The notes below the pieces were generated by a model, which searched no databases, was not told the origin of the DNA, and saw only the letters and a program-made list of their open reading frames with translations. The translations under genes and the position numbers were made by a program. From positions 80,730 to 144,729 of the forward strand of contig CAMCYP010000004.1 in assembly GCA_945885345.1 (NCBI GenBank): a stretch of DNA of 64,000 nucleotides, in the 5' to 3' direction. Of the stretch, positions 53,772 to 64,000 are shown piece after piece (positions within the stretch are counted from its first letter, which is position 1; every line of letters begins with the position of its first letter). Origin of the DNA: Bordetella parapertussis (GTDB lineage Bacteria > Pseudomonadota > Gammaproteobacteria > Burkholderiales > SG8-41).

Positions 53772-55484
53772 ATGCGTGTCTCGCAGTTTTTCATTTCCAC
53801 GCTGAAGGAAGCACCTTCCGAGGCGGAAGTCATCAGCCACAAGCTCATGCTGCGCGCCGGACTGATCAAGCGCCTGACCAGCGGCGTTTACACCTGGATG
53901 CCGCTGGGTCTGCGCGTGCTGCGCAAGGTCGAGAACATCATCCGCGAGGAAATGAACCGCGGCGGCGCCATCGAACTGCTGATGCCCGCCGTGCAGCCCG
54001 CCGAACTGTGGCATGAGTCGACGCGCTGGGAACAATACGGCCCCGAACTGCTGCGCATCAAGGACCGTCACCAGCGCGATTTCTGTTTCGGCCCGACGCA
54101 TGAAGAAGTGGTCAGCGACGTGGTGCGCCGCGAAATCAGGAGTTACCGCCAGCTGCCGCTGAATTTCTACCAGATCCAGACCAAGTTCCGCGACGAGATC
54201 CGGCCGCGTTTCGGCGTCATGCGCGGGCGCGAGTTCATCATGAAGGACGCCTACTCCTTCCACGTCGATTACGACGACCTGGTGCGCGAATACCGCAACA
54301 TGCACGACACCTACAGCCGCATTTTCACGCGGCTGGGATTAAAGTTCCGCGCGGTCGCCGCCGACACCGGCTCGATCGGCGGCACCGGCTCGCATGAGTT
54401 CCACGTGCTCGCCGATTCCGGTGAAGACGCGATCGCTTACTGCCCGCAATCGGATTACGCGGCCAACGTCGAACTGGCCGAAGCCGTGGCCCCGGCCGCG
54501 ACACGCGCGGCAGCAACCTTGCCGCTGCAGAAAGTGCATACGCCCGGCGTCAAAACCATCGCCGAGCTGTGCGCCTTCCTCAAAGTCCCGGCACAACACA
54601 CCGTCAAGGCCGTAGTGGTTGACGGTGCTGACGGCAAACCGGTGCTGCTGCTGGTGCGCGGTGATCACGAACTGAACCTGATCAAGGCCGGCAAGCTGGC
54701 GCAGATCAAGCAGCCGGTGACGTTTTCATCGGTGGAAGCAATCCGCGCCGCATTCGGCGCCGATCCCGGCTCGCTGGGCCCGGCAGGGTTCAAAGGAACC
54801 GTAATCGCCGATCGTGCCGTGATGGCCATGGCGGATTTCGTCATCGGTGCCAATGCCAACGACCATCATTACGCCGGTGCCAACATCGGCCGCGATTTCG
54901 CCGAGCCTGCTGTCGCCGACATCCGCAACGTCGTCGATGGCGATGCATCGCCCGACGGCAAAGGCACACTGGAGCTCTGCCGCGGCATCGAAGTCGGCCA
55001 CATCTTCCAGTTGCGCACCAAATATTCCACCGCGCTCAAACTGGAATTCCTCAATGAGTCAGGCAAAGCGCAGATCATGGAAATGGGCTGTTACGGCATC
55101 GGTGTCACGCGCATCGTCGCTGCAGCCATTGAGCAAAACCATGACGAGCGCGGCATCATGTTCCCGCGCGCCATTGCACCGTTCGATGTCGCCATCGTGC
55201 CCATCGGTTATCACAAAAGTGCTGCGGTCAAAGCCGCCGCCGATCAGTTGTATGCCGATCTGCAGGCTGAAGGGATCGATGTGCTGCTCGACAACCGTGA
55301 CGAACGCCCCGGCGCGATGTTCGCCGACATGGAATTGATCGGCGTGCCGCACCGCGTGGTTATCGGTGACCGCGGCCTGAAAGATGGTCAGTTTGAATAC
55401 AAAGGCCGGCGCGACGCCGAAGCCCGCAACCTGCCCCAGAGCGAGGCAAAAAACGCAATAAAATCAATGGTATGCGAAGGATAG
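53772..55484 (+). CDS. proS: Prolyl-tRNA synthetase (bacterial type, with editing domain)
   Basis: The 570-residue class II synthetase has [19 protein letters not shown] (motif 1), the FGPTHEE and [20 protein letters not shown] motif 2 region, and the inserted editing domain (about residues 235-385, [18 protein letters not shown]). The anticodon-binding domain follows the motif 3 stretch ([14 protein letters not shown]). It charges tRNA-Pro and edits misacylated Ala. Its end overlaps the next gene by 13 bp. Confidence 0.97.
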   Translation: MRVSQFFISTLKEAPSEAEVISHKLMLRAGLIKRLTSGVYTWMPLGLRVLRKVENIIREEMNRGGAIELLMPAVQPAELWHESTRWEQYGPELLRIKDRHQRDFCFGPTHEEVVSDVVRREIRSYRQLPLNFYQIQTKFRDEIRPRFGVMRGREFIMKDAYSFHVDYDDLVREYRNMHDTYSRIFTRLGLKFRAVAADTGSIGGTGSHEFHVLADSGEDAIAYCPQSDYAANVELAEAVAPAATRAAATLPLQKVHTPGVKTIAELCAFLKVPAQHTVKAVVVDGADGKPVLLLVRGDHELNLIKAGKLAQIKQPVTFSSVEAIRAAFGADPGSLGPAGFKGTVIADRAVMAMADFVIGANANDHHYAGANIGRDFAEPAVADIRNVVDGDASPDGKGTLELCRGIEVGHIFQLRTKYSTALKLEFLNESGKAQIMEMGCYGIGVTRIVAAAIEQNHDERGIMFPRAIAPFDVAIVPIGYHKSAAVKAAADQLYADLQAEGIDVLLDNRDERPGAMFADMELIGVPHRVVIGDRGLKDGQFEYKGRRDAEARNLPQSEAKNAIKSMVCEG

Positions 55485-56104
55485 TCCGAAACATCCGCGC
55501 CGCACTCTGCGGTATCGCTTTACTGCTGGTGCCGTTGGTCAGTCATGGCGGCGGGCAAAAATACGAGCCGTTGTCGGCCAGCGTGCAGGCTTCACTGAGC
55601 CGTGAAATTTCCGATCAGGCTGTGCCGTTCCTCGCTTTTGATGATGAGCAGGAAGCCCGCACCTGGCTCGCCGCCATGTCCTCGCGATTGGCCAAGAAAA
55701 TGCCCGACCGCGTGGCACGTGAAGAATTCCTGGTCACGGTACATTACGAAGCCAAGCGCGCGGGACTTGATCCGCAACTCGTGCTCGGACTGATCCAGGT
55801 CGAAAGCGCGTTCCGCAAATATGCGGTGTCCAGCGTCGGTGCACGCGGCTACATGCAGGTCATGCCGTTCTGGGCGAAACTGATCGGCACCTCCGAGCAG
55901 AATCTGTTTCACCTGCGCATCAACCTGCGTTACGGCTGCACGATCCTCCGCCACTATCTACAGATTGAAAACGGCAATCTGTTCCGTGCGCTGGGCCGTT
56001 ACAACGGCAGCCTCGGCAAGGCGGAATATCCGAATATGGTGCTGCGCGCCTGGCACGGCAACTGGCATTTCACGCCACCACCCGGCGTCAGGCCGACAAA
56101 ATAA
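55472..56104 (+). CDS. Secreted lytic transglycosylase (SLT domain)
   Basis: The 210-residue protein has a signal peptide ([19 protein letters not shown]) and an SLT domain with the catalytic Glu in [27 protein letters not shown] and the [10 protein letters not shown] segment. It cleaves peptidoglycan in the periplasm. The start overlaps the proS gene by 13 bp, so it is translationally coupled to it, a common betaproteobacterial arrangement. Confidence 0.92.
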   Translation: MRRIVRNIRAALCGIALLLVPLVSHGGGQKYEPLSASVQASLSREISDQAVPFLAFDDEQEARTWLAAMSSRLAKKMPDRVAREEFLVTVHYEAKRAGLDPQLVLGLIQVESAFRKYAVSSVGARGYMQVMPFWAKLIGTSEQNLFHLRINLRYGCTILRHYLQIENGNLFRALGRYNGSLGKAEYPNMVLRAWHGNWHFTPPPGVRPTK

Positions 56105-56114
56105 ACGACGGTGA

Positions 56115-57053
<939 letters not shown>

Positions 57054-57079
<26 letters not shown>

Positions 57080-57248
57080 TCACCAGTGAAAAAATGACGC
57101 TGGTGGCCAACGGAAAATAGAAATTCCGCCCGCGATGCTGCATCTCCAGATCACCGGGCAGGCGGCCCAGGCCGATCTTCACCAGCAACGGCCGCAACAG
57201 GCCCAGCACAAACAGGACGACGAGCAGCGTGACCAGCCATTTCAGCAT
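57054..57248 (-). CDS. DUF2905 small membrane protein
   Basis: The 64-residue protein has two membrane segments (LVTLLVVLFVLGLL and FPLATSVIFSLVIMLLLW) linked by IGLGRLPGDLEMQHRGRNF, the DUF2905 signature. Function is unknown. It converges on the DUF2069 gene with a 26-bp 3' overlap. Confidence 0.85.
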
Positions 57249-57287
57249 GCCCGTCGTTCCGGTCTTTCGTACCCGCTGCTCCCCTGA

Positions 57288-58829
57288 TCAGAGCTGCGGA
57301 TTCAGCCGTTCCGCTTTTGCGCAGAGTTTGTTCAGCGCATTGATGTACGCCTTGGCCGAAGCCACCACGATATCGGTGTCCGCGCCCTGGCCGTTGACGA
57401 TGCGCCCATCCTTCGACAGCCGCACGGTCACCTCGCCCTGTGCGTCGGTGCCGGTGGTGATCGCATTGACCGAATACAGCAGCAATTCGGCCTTGCTCGC
57501 CACCAGCGCCTCAATCGCCTTGAACGCGGCATCCACCGGTCCGCTGCCATGGGCTTCGGACGGCAATTCCTTGCCCTCGTCGGACATGACGAGGCGTGCG
57601 TAAGGTTGCTCGCCGGTTTCAGAATGCGCGGTCAGCGAGACCAGGTTGTAGCGCTCGTTCTCGATGTGCTCGAGATTTTCTTCGGTAATCAGTGCGTGCA
57701 GGTCTTCGTCGAAAATCTCGCGCTTCTTGTCGGCGAGTTCCTTGAAGCGTTTGAACGCCGCGTTGAGTGCTTCTTCCGATTCCAGGTCGACACCGATTTC
57801 GTGCAAACGGGTCTTGAAGGCATTGCGCCCGGACAGTTTGCCTAGTGTCAGACGGTTGGTGGTCCAGCCCACCGATTCCGCGCTCATGATTTCGTAGGTC
57901 TCGCGGTGCTTCAGCACCCCGTCCTGGTGGATACCGGATTCATGCGCAAATGCGTTGGCACCGACGATGGCCTTGTTCGGCTGCACCGGGTAACCGGTGA
58001 TGCCGGAGACGAGTTTCGAGGCCGGCACGATCTGCGTGGCATCAATATTGGTATCGCAGGAAAAAAGGTCCTGGCGCGTGCGTACCGCCATGACGATTTC
58101 CTCCAGCGCCGCGTTGCCGGCACGCTCGCCAAGGCCATTGATGGTGCATTCCACCTGGCGCGCACCGTTCTGTACCGCAGCCAATGAATTGGCGACAGCC
58201 AGGCCGAGGTCGTTGTGGCAGTGCACCGACCAGATCACCTGATCGGCATTTGGAATCCGCTCGCGCAGGTTTTTGATGAGTCGTCCGAACTGGTCGGGCA
58301 GCGTATAACCCACGGTATCCGGCACGTTGATGGTTTTTGCCCCGGCCTTGATCACCTGCTCAAGGATGCGGCACAGGAAATCGAGGTCCGAGCGTCCGGC
58401 ATCTTCAGGAGAAAATTCCACGTTATCGGTATATTCCCGAGCCCATTTGATCGCCCGCACCGCTTGGTCAATGACCTGCGAAGGCTCCATGCGCAGCTTC
58501 TTTTCCATGTGGATCGGCGATGTCGCAATGAAGGTGTGTATGCGCGGTTGCGCTGCCACCTGGACAGCCTCACCGCAGCGGCGAATGTCCTTTTCGTTGG
58601 CACGTGCCAGTCCGCAGACCGTGCTGTCCTTGATCGCACGCGCGACCGCCTGTACCGACTCGAAATCGCCGTCACTGGCCGCCGGGAATCCGGCCTCAAT
58701 GACATCGACCCGCATGCGCTCCAGCTGGCGCGCGATGCGGAGTTTGTCGTCCTTGCTCATCGACGCGCCGGGGCTCTGTTCGCCGTCGCGCATCGTCGTA
58801 TCAAATATGATCAATTTTTCTTTGGCCAT
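57288..58829 (-). CDS. leuA: 2-isopropylmalate synthase
   Basis: The 513-residue protein has the catalytic start [17 protein letters not shown], the metal motif [15 protein letters not shown] and a C-terminal regulatory domain (about 390-510) for leucine feedback. It condenses 2-oxoisovalerate with acetyl-CoA, the first committed leucine step. A leucine-rich leader peptide and hairpins lie upstream, so attenuation by leucine supply is likely. Confidence 0.96.
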   Translation of the reverse strand: MAKEKLIIFDTTMRDGEQSPGASMSKDDKLRIARQLERMRVDVIEAGFPAASDGDFESVQAVARAIKDSTVCGLARANEKDIRRCGEAVQVAAQPRIHTFIATSPIHMEKKLRMEPSQVIDQAVRAIKWAREYTDNVEFSPEDAGRSDLDFLCRILEQVIKAGAKTINVPDTVGYTLPDQFGRLIKNLRERIPNADQVIWSVHCHNDLGLAVANSLAAVQNGARQVECTINGLGERAGNAALEEIVMAVRTRQDLFSCDTNIDATQIVPASKLVSGITGYPVQPNKAIVGANAFAHESGIHQDGVLKHRETYEIMSAESVGWTTNRLTLGKLSGRNAFKTRLHEIGVDLESEEALNAAFKRFKELADKKREIFDEDLHALITEENLEHIENERYNLVSLTAHSETGEQPYARLVMSDEGKELPSEAHGSGPVDAAFKAIEALVASKAELLLYSVNAITTGTDAQGEVTVRLSKDGRIVNGQGADTDIVVASAKAYINALNKLCAKAERLNPQL

Positions 58830-58942
58830 GATTCAAACCTCAGTCTTTACACGGGGCGCAATCATTGCGCGCCCGAAATCGGGGTTCCCGGCACCGTGTT
58901 CCGGGCCGGACTGAAAGCACTGCAAAATGGGAGGGGGGGGGT
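58830..58942 (-). promoter_or_regulatory. leuA leader with attenuator-type hairpins
   Basis: Between the leader peptide and leuA, the minus strand shows CCCGG/CCGGG (near 58875-58895) and GGGCGC...GCGCCC (near 58856-58878) stems. They overlap, so they could be mutually exclusive. There is no long T-run, so the control may be by a non-classical terminator or at translation. Confidence 0.4.
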
Positions 58943-59035
58943 TTAGCGCGCGCGGCCGCGCAGCAGCAGACCGGCCAGCGCGAGCGCGGCGGTAGAGAGA
59001 AGCTCTTGGGTCTGCGTTATACGTTCCATACGCAT
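58943..59035 (-). CDS. leuL: Predicted leucine leader peptide
   Basis: A 30-codon frame starts with ATG at 59035 (GGAAAAAG upstream) and stops at 58943, about 110 bp before leuA. Seven of its residues are Leu, including ELLS and the run LAGLLLR. Leucine-rich leader peptides just before leu genes are known attenuation sensors. The frame has no other likely role. Confidence 0.6.
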   Translation of the reverse strand: MRMERITQTQELLSTAALALAGLLLRGRAR

Positions 59036-59071
59036 GAAATATATCGGCTTTTTCCCGACCGTGCAAGCCGG

Positions 59072-59896
59072 CTACTCATCAGCAGTCGAAGGCGGCGGGA
59101 CTTTGCGGCGGAAGCGGTCGTAGACCCACAACGCGTATCCCGAAAGACCATACAAACCAAACAGCGTGAACAACATCTCGGGCAGCGTGTTAGCAAATGA
59201 AATCAGCATCACAAAACCCAGTGCGATGGCTACCACCACCGAAAACGGTACGCTCTTGCGCAGGTTGATGTCCTTGCCGCTGTAAAAGCGCAGATTGCTG
59301 ACCATCGTCAGACCCGCAACCAGCGTCAATCCCCAAGCCAGCCATTTCACGTCGACTCCCTTGATCTGGTATTCCGTCATCGCCAGCACCAGGCCGGCCA
59401 CCAGCGCCGCCGCCGCGGGGCTGGGCAGTCCCTGGAAAAACCGTTTGTCGACGACATCGATATTGGTATTGAAACGCGCCAGCCGCAACGCCGCGCAGGC
59501 ACAGTAGACGAAGGCCGCAACCCAGCCCAGCTTGGTGGACAGCCACGGCCCGAGCAGCGGCACCGTTTTCATCGCGGCAAAATCCTTCAGCGCCCAGACA
59601 TAGACCACCAGCGCCGGCGCAACGCCGAAAGACACCATATCGGACAGACTGTCGAGTTCAGCACCGAAAGCGCTCTGGGTATGCGTCAGGCGCGCCACGC
59701 GGCCGTCGAGTCCGTCGAGCACCAGCGCAACGAATATGGCGATGGCCGCATGCTCAAAATGCCCGCTCACCGCCTGCACCACCGAGTAGAACCCGGCGAA
59801 CAGGGCAGCGATGGTGAACATGTTGGGCAGCCAGTAAATCCCGCGCCGCGCAAAGCGGGATTTGATGAATTGCTTGTGTTCTTTGAATTCGGTCAT
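59072..59896 (-). CDS. pssA: CDP-diacylglycerol-serine O-phosphatidyltransferase
   Basis: The 274-residue membrane protein carries the CDP-alcohol phosphatidyltransferase motif DGLDGRVAR...G...DSLSD near residues 60-90 and about six membrane segments. It makes phosphatidylserine. The start is set at 59896 (MTEFKEHKQ). It lies right after psd, the next enzyme of phosphatidylethanolamine synthesis. Confidence 0.93.
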   Translation of the reverse strand: MTEFKEHKQFIKSRFARRGIYWLPNMFTIAALFAGFYSVVQAVSGHFEHAAIAIFVALVLDGLDGRVARLTHTQSAFGAELDSLSDMVSFGVAPALVVYVWALKDFAAMKTVPLLGPWLSTKLGWVAAFVYCACAALRLARFNTNIDVVDKRFFQGLPSPAAAALVAGLVLAMTEYQIKGVDVKWLAWGLTLVAGLTMVSNLRFYSGKDINLRKSVPFSVVVAIALGFVMLISFANTLPEMLFTLFGLYGLSGYALWVYDRFRRKVPPPSTADE

Positions 59897-59930
59897 GGTG
59901 GGCAATCTTAAACCATAGACCCGGACGGCG

Positions 59931-60575
59931 TCAGGGCAGCGCCGCGAGTATGGTTTCAGTTGCGTAGACCTTGTCGCCAACGGTAACCCGTGGCGTTGCA
60001 GTCAACGGCAGGTAAACATCCACCCGCGAACCGAAACGGATAAAACCGAAACGCTCACCGCGAGCCAGTTGCCTGCCTTCCTTGGCATAACAAAGAATGC
60101 GCCGTGCAATCAGTCCTGCAACCTGCACGCAGGTCACATCCTGACCGCCCGGCGTACGCAGATAAATCACCGCGCGCTCGTTTTCCGTGGAAGCCTTGGC
60201 CAGATCAGCGTTGAAAAACTTGCCGGGGAAATACCAGGTCTTCTCCACCACACCGTCCACCGGACTGCGGTTGGAATGCGCATTGAACACGTTCATGAAC
60301 ACGCTGATCTTCAGCGCATCGCGTTCCAGGTAGGGATCGCGTGCCTTTTCCACCGACACAATGCGTCCGTCCGCGGGTGACAGCACCACACCGACTTCGC
60401 CGGGAATCTGGCGCGGCGGATCGCGGAAAAACTGCACCATGAAGATGACGATAAACCACGGAAACGCCGCCCAGCCAAAACCCGCCCAGGCGTGGATGCC
60501 GACCGTGACCACCAGTGCGATGGCAATGAACGGCCAGCCTTCGCGGGCAATGATGGGGTGGGGATAGTGGCTCAT
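59931..60575 (-). CDS. psd: Phosphatidylserine decarboxylase
   Basis: The 214-residue protein is the short PSD-A-type form with two N-terminal membrane segments, [29 protein letters not shown] and the self-cleavage site in RFGSRVDVY, where Ser becomes the pyruvoyl group. It converts phosphatidylserine to phosphatidylethanolamine. It sits between ilvC and pssA, the normal betaproteobacterial order. Confidence 0.94.
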   Translation of the reverse strand: MSHYPHPIIAREGWPFIAIALVVTVGIHAWAGFGWAAFPWFIVIFMVQFFRDPPRQIPGEVGVVLSPADGRIVSVEKARDPYLERDALKISVFMNVFNAHSNRSPVDGVVEKTWYFPGKFFNADLAKASTENERAVIYLRTPGGQDVTCVQVAGLIARRILCYAKEGRQLARGERFGFIRFGSRVDVYLPLTATPRVTVGDKVYATETILAALP

Positions 60576-60668
60576 CGGAAAATGGCGAAAGGCGGGTTAC
60601 GCAGGGTTCGCTGTTCGAGGCGAGGTCCCCGGCGCAAACCGCCTTTCAAACCGCATTTCGCGTGTTCG

Positions 60669-62242
<1,574 letters not shown>

Positions 62243-62246
62243 GGCA

Positions 62247-63944
62247 TCAAACCAGGATCATTTCCGACAGGCCTTTGCCGCCCGGCACCATCGGGAACAC
62301 GTTTTCGGTCTGATCGGTGATGAAATCGAGGAACACCAGATCCTTCTTGCGGGAAAACGCCTCTTTCAGCGCCGGCTCGACATCCGCCGGTTTGTCGATG
62401 CGCATGCCGACATGACCATAGGACTCGGCCAGTTTCACGAAATCCGGCAACGCGTCCATGTAGGACTCGGAGTAGCGGTTGCCGTGGAAAAACTCCTGCC
62501 ACTGCCGCACCATGCCCATGTAACGGTTGTTCAGGTTCACCAGTTTCAGCGGCAGGCGATATTGCTTGCAGGTCGACAGCTCCTGAATGCACATCTGGAT
62601 GGATGCTTCGCCGGTTACGCAGGCCACCGTCGCCTTGGGATGCGCCATCTGCACGCCCATCGCGTACGGCAGACCGACGCCCATCGTGCCCAGGCCGCCG
62701 GAATTGATCCAGCGCCGCGGTTTGTCGAATTTATAGAACTGCGCGGCCCACATCTGGTGCTGGCCAACATCGGAAGTGATGAATGCGTCGCCCTTGGTCA
62801 CCTGATAGAGCTTCTCGATCACGAATTGCGGCTTGATGATCGCGCTCGAACGGTCGTACTTGAGGCAGTCACGCCCGCGCCACTGCTCGATCTGCGCCCA
62901 CCAGGCTTTCAATGCTTCCCTGTCCGGACCACCGCGTGCCGCTTCGATCTGACGAATCAGCTCCTTCAGCACCTCGCCGACATTGCCCACCACCGGCACG
63001 TCGACCTTCACACGCTTGGATATGGAAGCGGGATCGATATCGATATGGATGATCTGGCGCGGCTGCTCGAAGAAATGCTTAGGATTGCCGATCACGCGGT
63101 CATCGAAGCGCGCACCGACTGCCAGCAGCACATCGCAATGCTGCATGGCCATGTTGGCTTCATAGGTGCCGTGCATGCCGAGCATGCCGAGAGAGTGACG
63201 GTCGGTCGCCGGGAACCCGCCGAGGCCCATCAATGTGTTGGTGCACGGAAAATCGATCAACTTCACCAGCTGGGTAAGTTCCGCCGAGGCGTTGCCGAGG
63301 ATTACACCGCCACCGGCGTAAATCATCGGGCGCTTGGCTTCGAGCAGCAGCTTCACTGCTTTCTTGATCTGACCGGCATGCCCTTTGACTACAGGGTTGT
63401 ACGAACGCATCGTGATCGACTTCGGATATTCGAACTCGGCCTTTTGGGCGGTAATATCCTTGGGGATGTCCACCACCACTGGCCCCGGTCGTCCGGTCGA
63501 AGCGATGTAAAACGCCTTCTTGATCGTCAGGGCAATGTCTTTGACGTCCTTGACGAGGAAATTGTGCTTTACGCAGGGACGCGTGATGCCGACGGTATCG
63601 CATTCCTGAAAGGCATCTTCGCCGATGGCATGCGTAGGCACCTGCCCGGTCAGGATCACCATCGGAATGGAATCCATGTACGCCGTGGCGATGCCGGTGA
63701 TCGCATTGGTCACACCGGGACCGGAAGTCACCAGCGCGACGCCGACCTTGTGGGTAGACCGTGCGTACGCATCGGCCGCATGCACCGCCGCCTGCTCGTG
63801 GCGAACCAGCACATGTTTGACTTTGTCCTGTTTGAACAGCTCGTCATACAGGAACAACACTGCGCCGCCCGGATATCCGAAGATATGGTCTATGCCTTCT
63901 TCCTGCAGGCAGCGCACAACGATCTCTGCACCCGACAATTGCAT
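62247..63944 (-). CDS. ilvI: Acetolactate synthase large (catalytic) subunit
   Basis: The 565-residue ThDP enzyme has the start MQLSGAEIVVRCLQEEGI, the catalytic Glu region HEQAAVHAADAYAR, VTSGPGVTNAITGIATAY and the ThDP-binding GEASIQM...NNRYMGMVRQW. It makes acetolactate or acetohydroxybutyrate. A GTG at 63962 would add six residues (MSGSKI). It leads the ilv block; its promoter lies at the right edge of the window. Confidence 0.95.
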   Translation of the reverse strand: MQLSGAEIVVRCLQEEGIDHIFGYPGGAVLFLYDELFKQDKVKHVLVRHEQAAVHAADAYARSTHKVGVALVTSGPGVTNAITGIATAYMDSIPMVILTGQVPTHAIGEDAFQECDTVGITRPCVKHNFLVKDVKDIALTIKKAFYIASTGRPGPVVVDIPKDITAQKAEFEYPKSITMRSYNPVVKGHAGQIKKAVKLLLEAKRPMIYAGGGVILGNASAELTQLVKLIDFPCTNTLMGLGGFPATDRHSLGMLGMHGTYEANMAMQHCDVLLAVGARFDDRVIGNPKHFFEQPRQIIHIDIDPASISKRVKVDVPVVGNVGEVLKELIRQIEAARGGPDREALKAWWAQIEQWRGRDCLKYDRSSAIIKPQFVIEKLYQVTKGDAFITSDVGQHQMWAAQFYKFDKPRRWINSGGLGTMGVGLPYAMGVQMAHPKATVACVTGEASIQMCIQELSTCKQYRLPLKLVNLNNRYMGMVRQWQEFFHGNRYSESYMDALPDFVKLAESYGHVGMRIDKPADVEPALKEAFSRKKDLVFLDFITDQTENVFPMVPGGKGLSEMILV

Positions 63945-64000
63945 GATTTTGGACCCGCTCACGTTGGAACGCTCAACGCGGGTTATTAGGCGAGGAGGAA

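Overview
The window is a G+C-rich stretch of a proteobacterial chromosome that reads as a betaproteobacterium (Burkholderiales / Nitrosomonadales type). The inference rests on gene order and family content: rplU-rpmA-obgE-proB followed by rppH-proS, ilvI-ilvN-ilvC-psd-pssA-leuA in one run, pilR-pilS next to ampD, a PhaM-type granule protein, a Bug/TctC-type solute-binding protein and a rubrerythrin / Fe-S protein / DUF3501 trio. No rRNA, CRISPR array or phage block is present. One tRNA-Pro(CGG) is visible.

Layout. 1-4380 holds a repeat-bearing secreted protein, a DegQ-type periplasmic protease and a two-component system; both the protease gene and the regulator gene are preceded by CTTAA-type direct repeats like a PmrA/QseB box. 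4631-15199 is an accessory metabolic block: a membrane protein, a ferredoxin-fused molybdopterin oxidoreductase, a Crp/Fnr regulator, then a co-directional run of a citrate/methylcitrate synthase homologue (with a substituted catalytic His), a carboxyltransferase, an enolase-superfamily enzyme, a Bug-type binding protein and a sulfotransferase. I know no described pathway with this set. 15895-17815 looks like a small integron remnant: an attI-like site, a cassette with an unrecognised gene, a clear attC site, a second cassette with a methyltransferase and a degenerate second attC, with no integrase gene in sight.

17918-34282 is mostly core and regulatory: fumC, maeB, an HpxZ/AtzH-like protein, a prolyl iminopeptidase, a FAH-family hydrolase, a PhaM-like protein, a lytic transglycosylase with a structured leader and two NrdR-like boxes, an ECF sigma operon, a hybrid-kinase/response-regulator/Crp cluster and a threonine aldolase. 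34621-43845 carries a histone H1-like protein, class Ia ribonucleotide reductase (nrdA with a textbook NrdR box pair, nrdB), ampD and pilRS. 44500-57248 carries the tRNA, ispB, rplU-rpmA-obgE-proB, a 273-bp palindromic MITE-like element at the end of proB, the rubrerythrin trio, rppH, proS, a second lytic transglycosylase and wrbA. 57288-63944 is the branched-chain amino acid and phospholipid block, where leuA is preceded by a leucine-rich leader peptide suggestive of attenuation.

The parts most worth following up are the integrase-less integron, the orphan catabolic cluster with its altered citrate synthase homologue, the shared NrdR-like operator of nrdA and a lytic transglycosylase, and the MITE-like element that supplies the proB stop codon. 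All calls come from reading the sequence; no database search was run.
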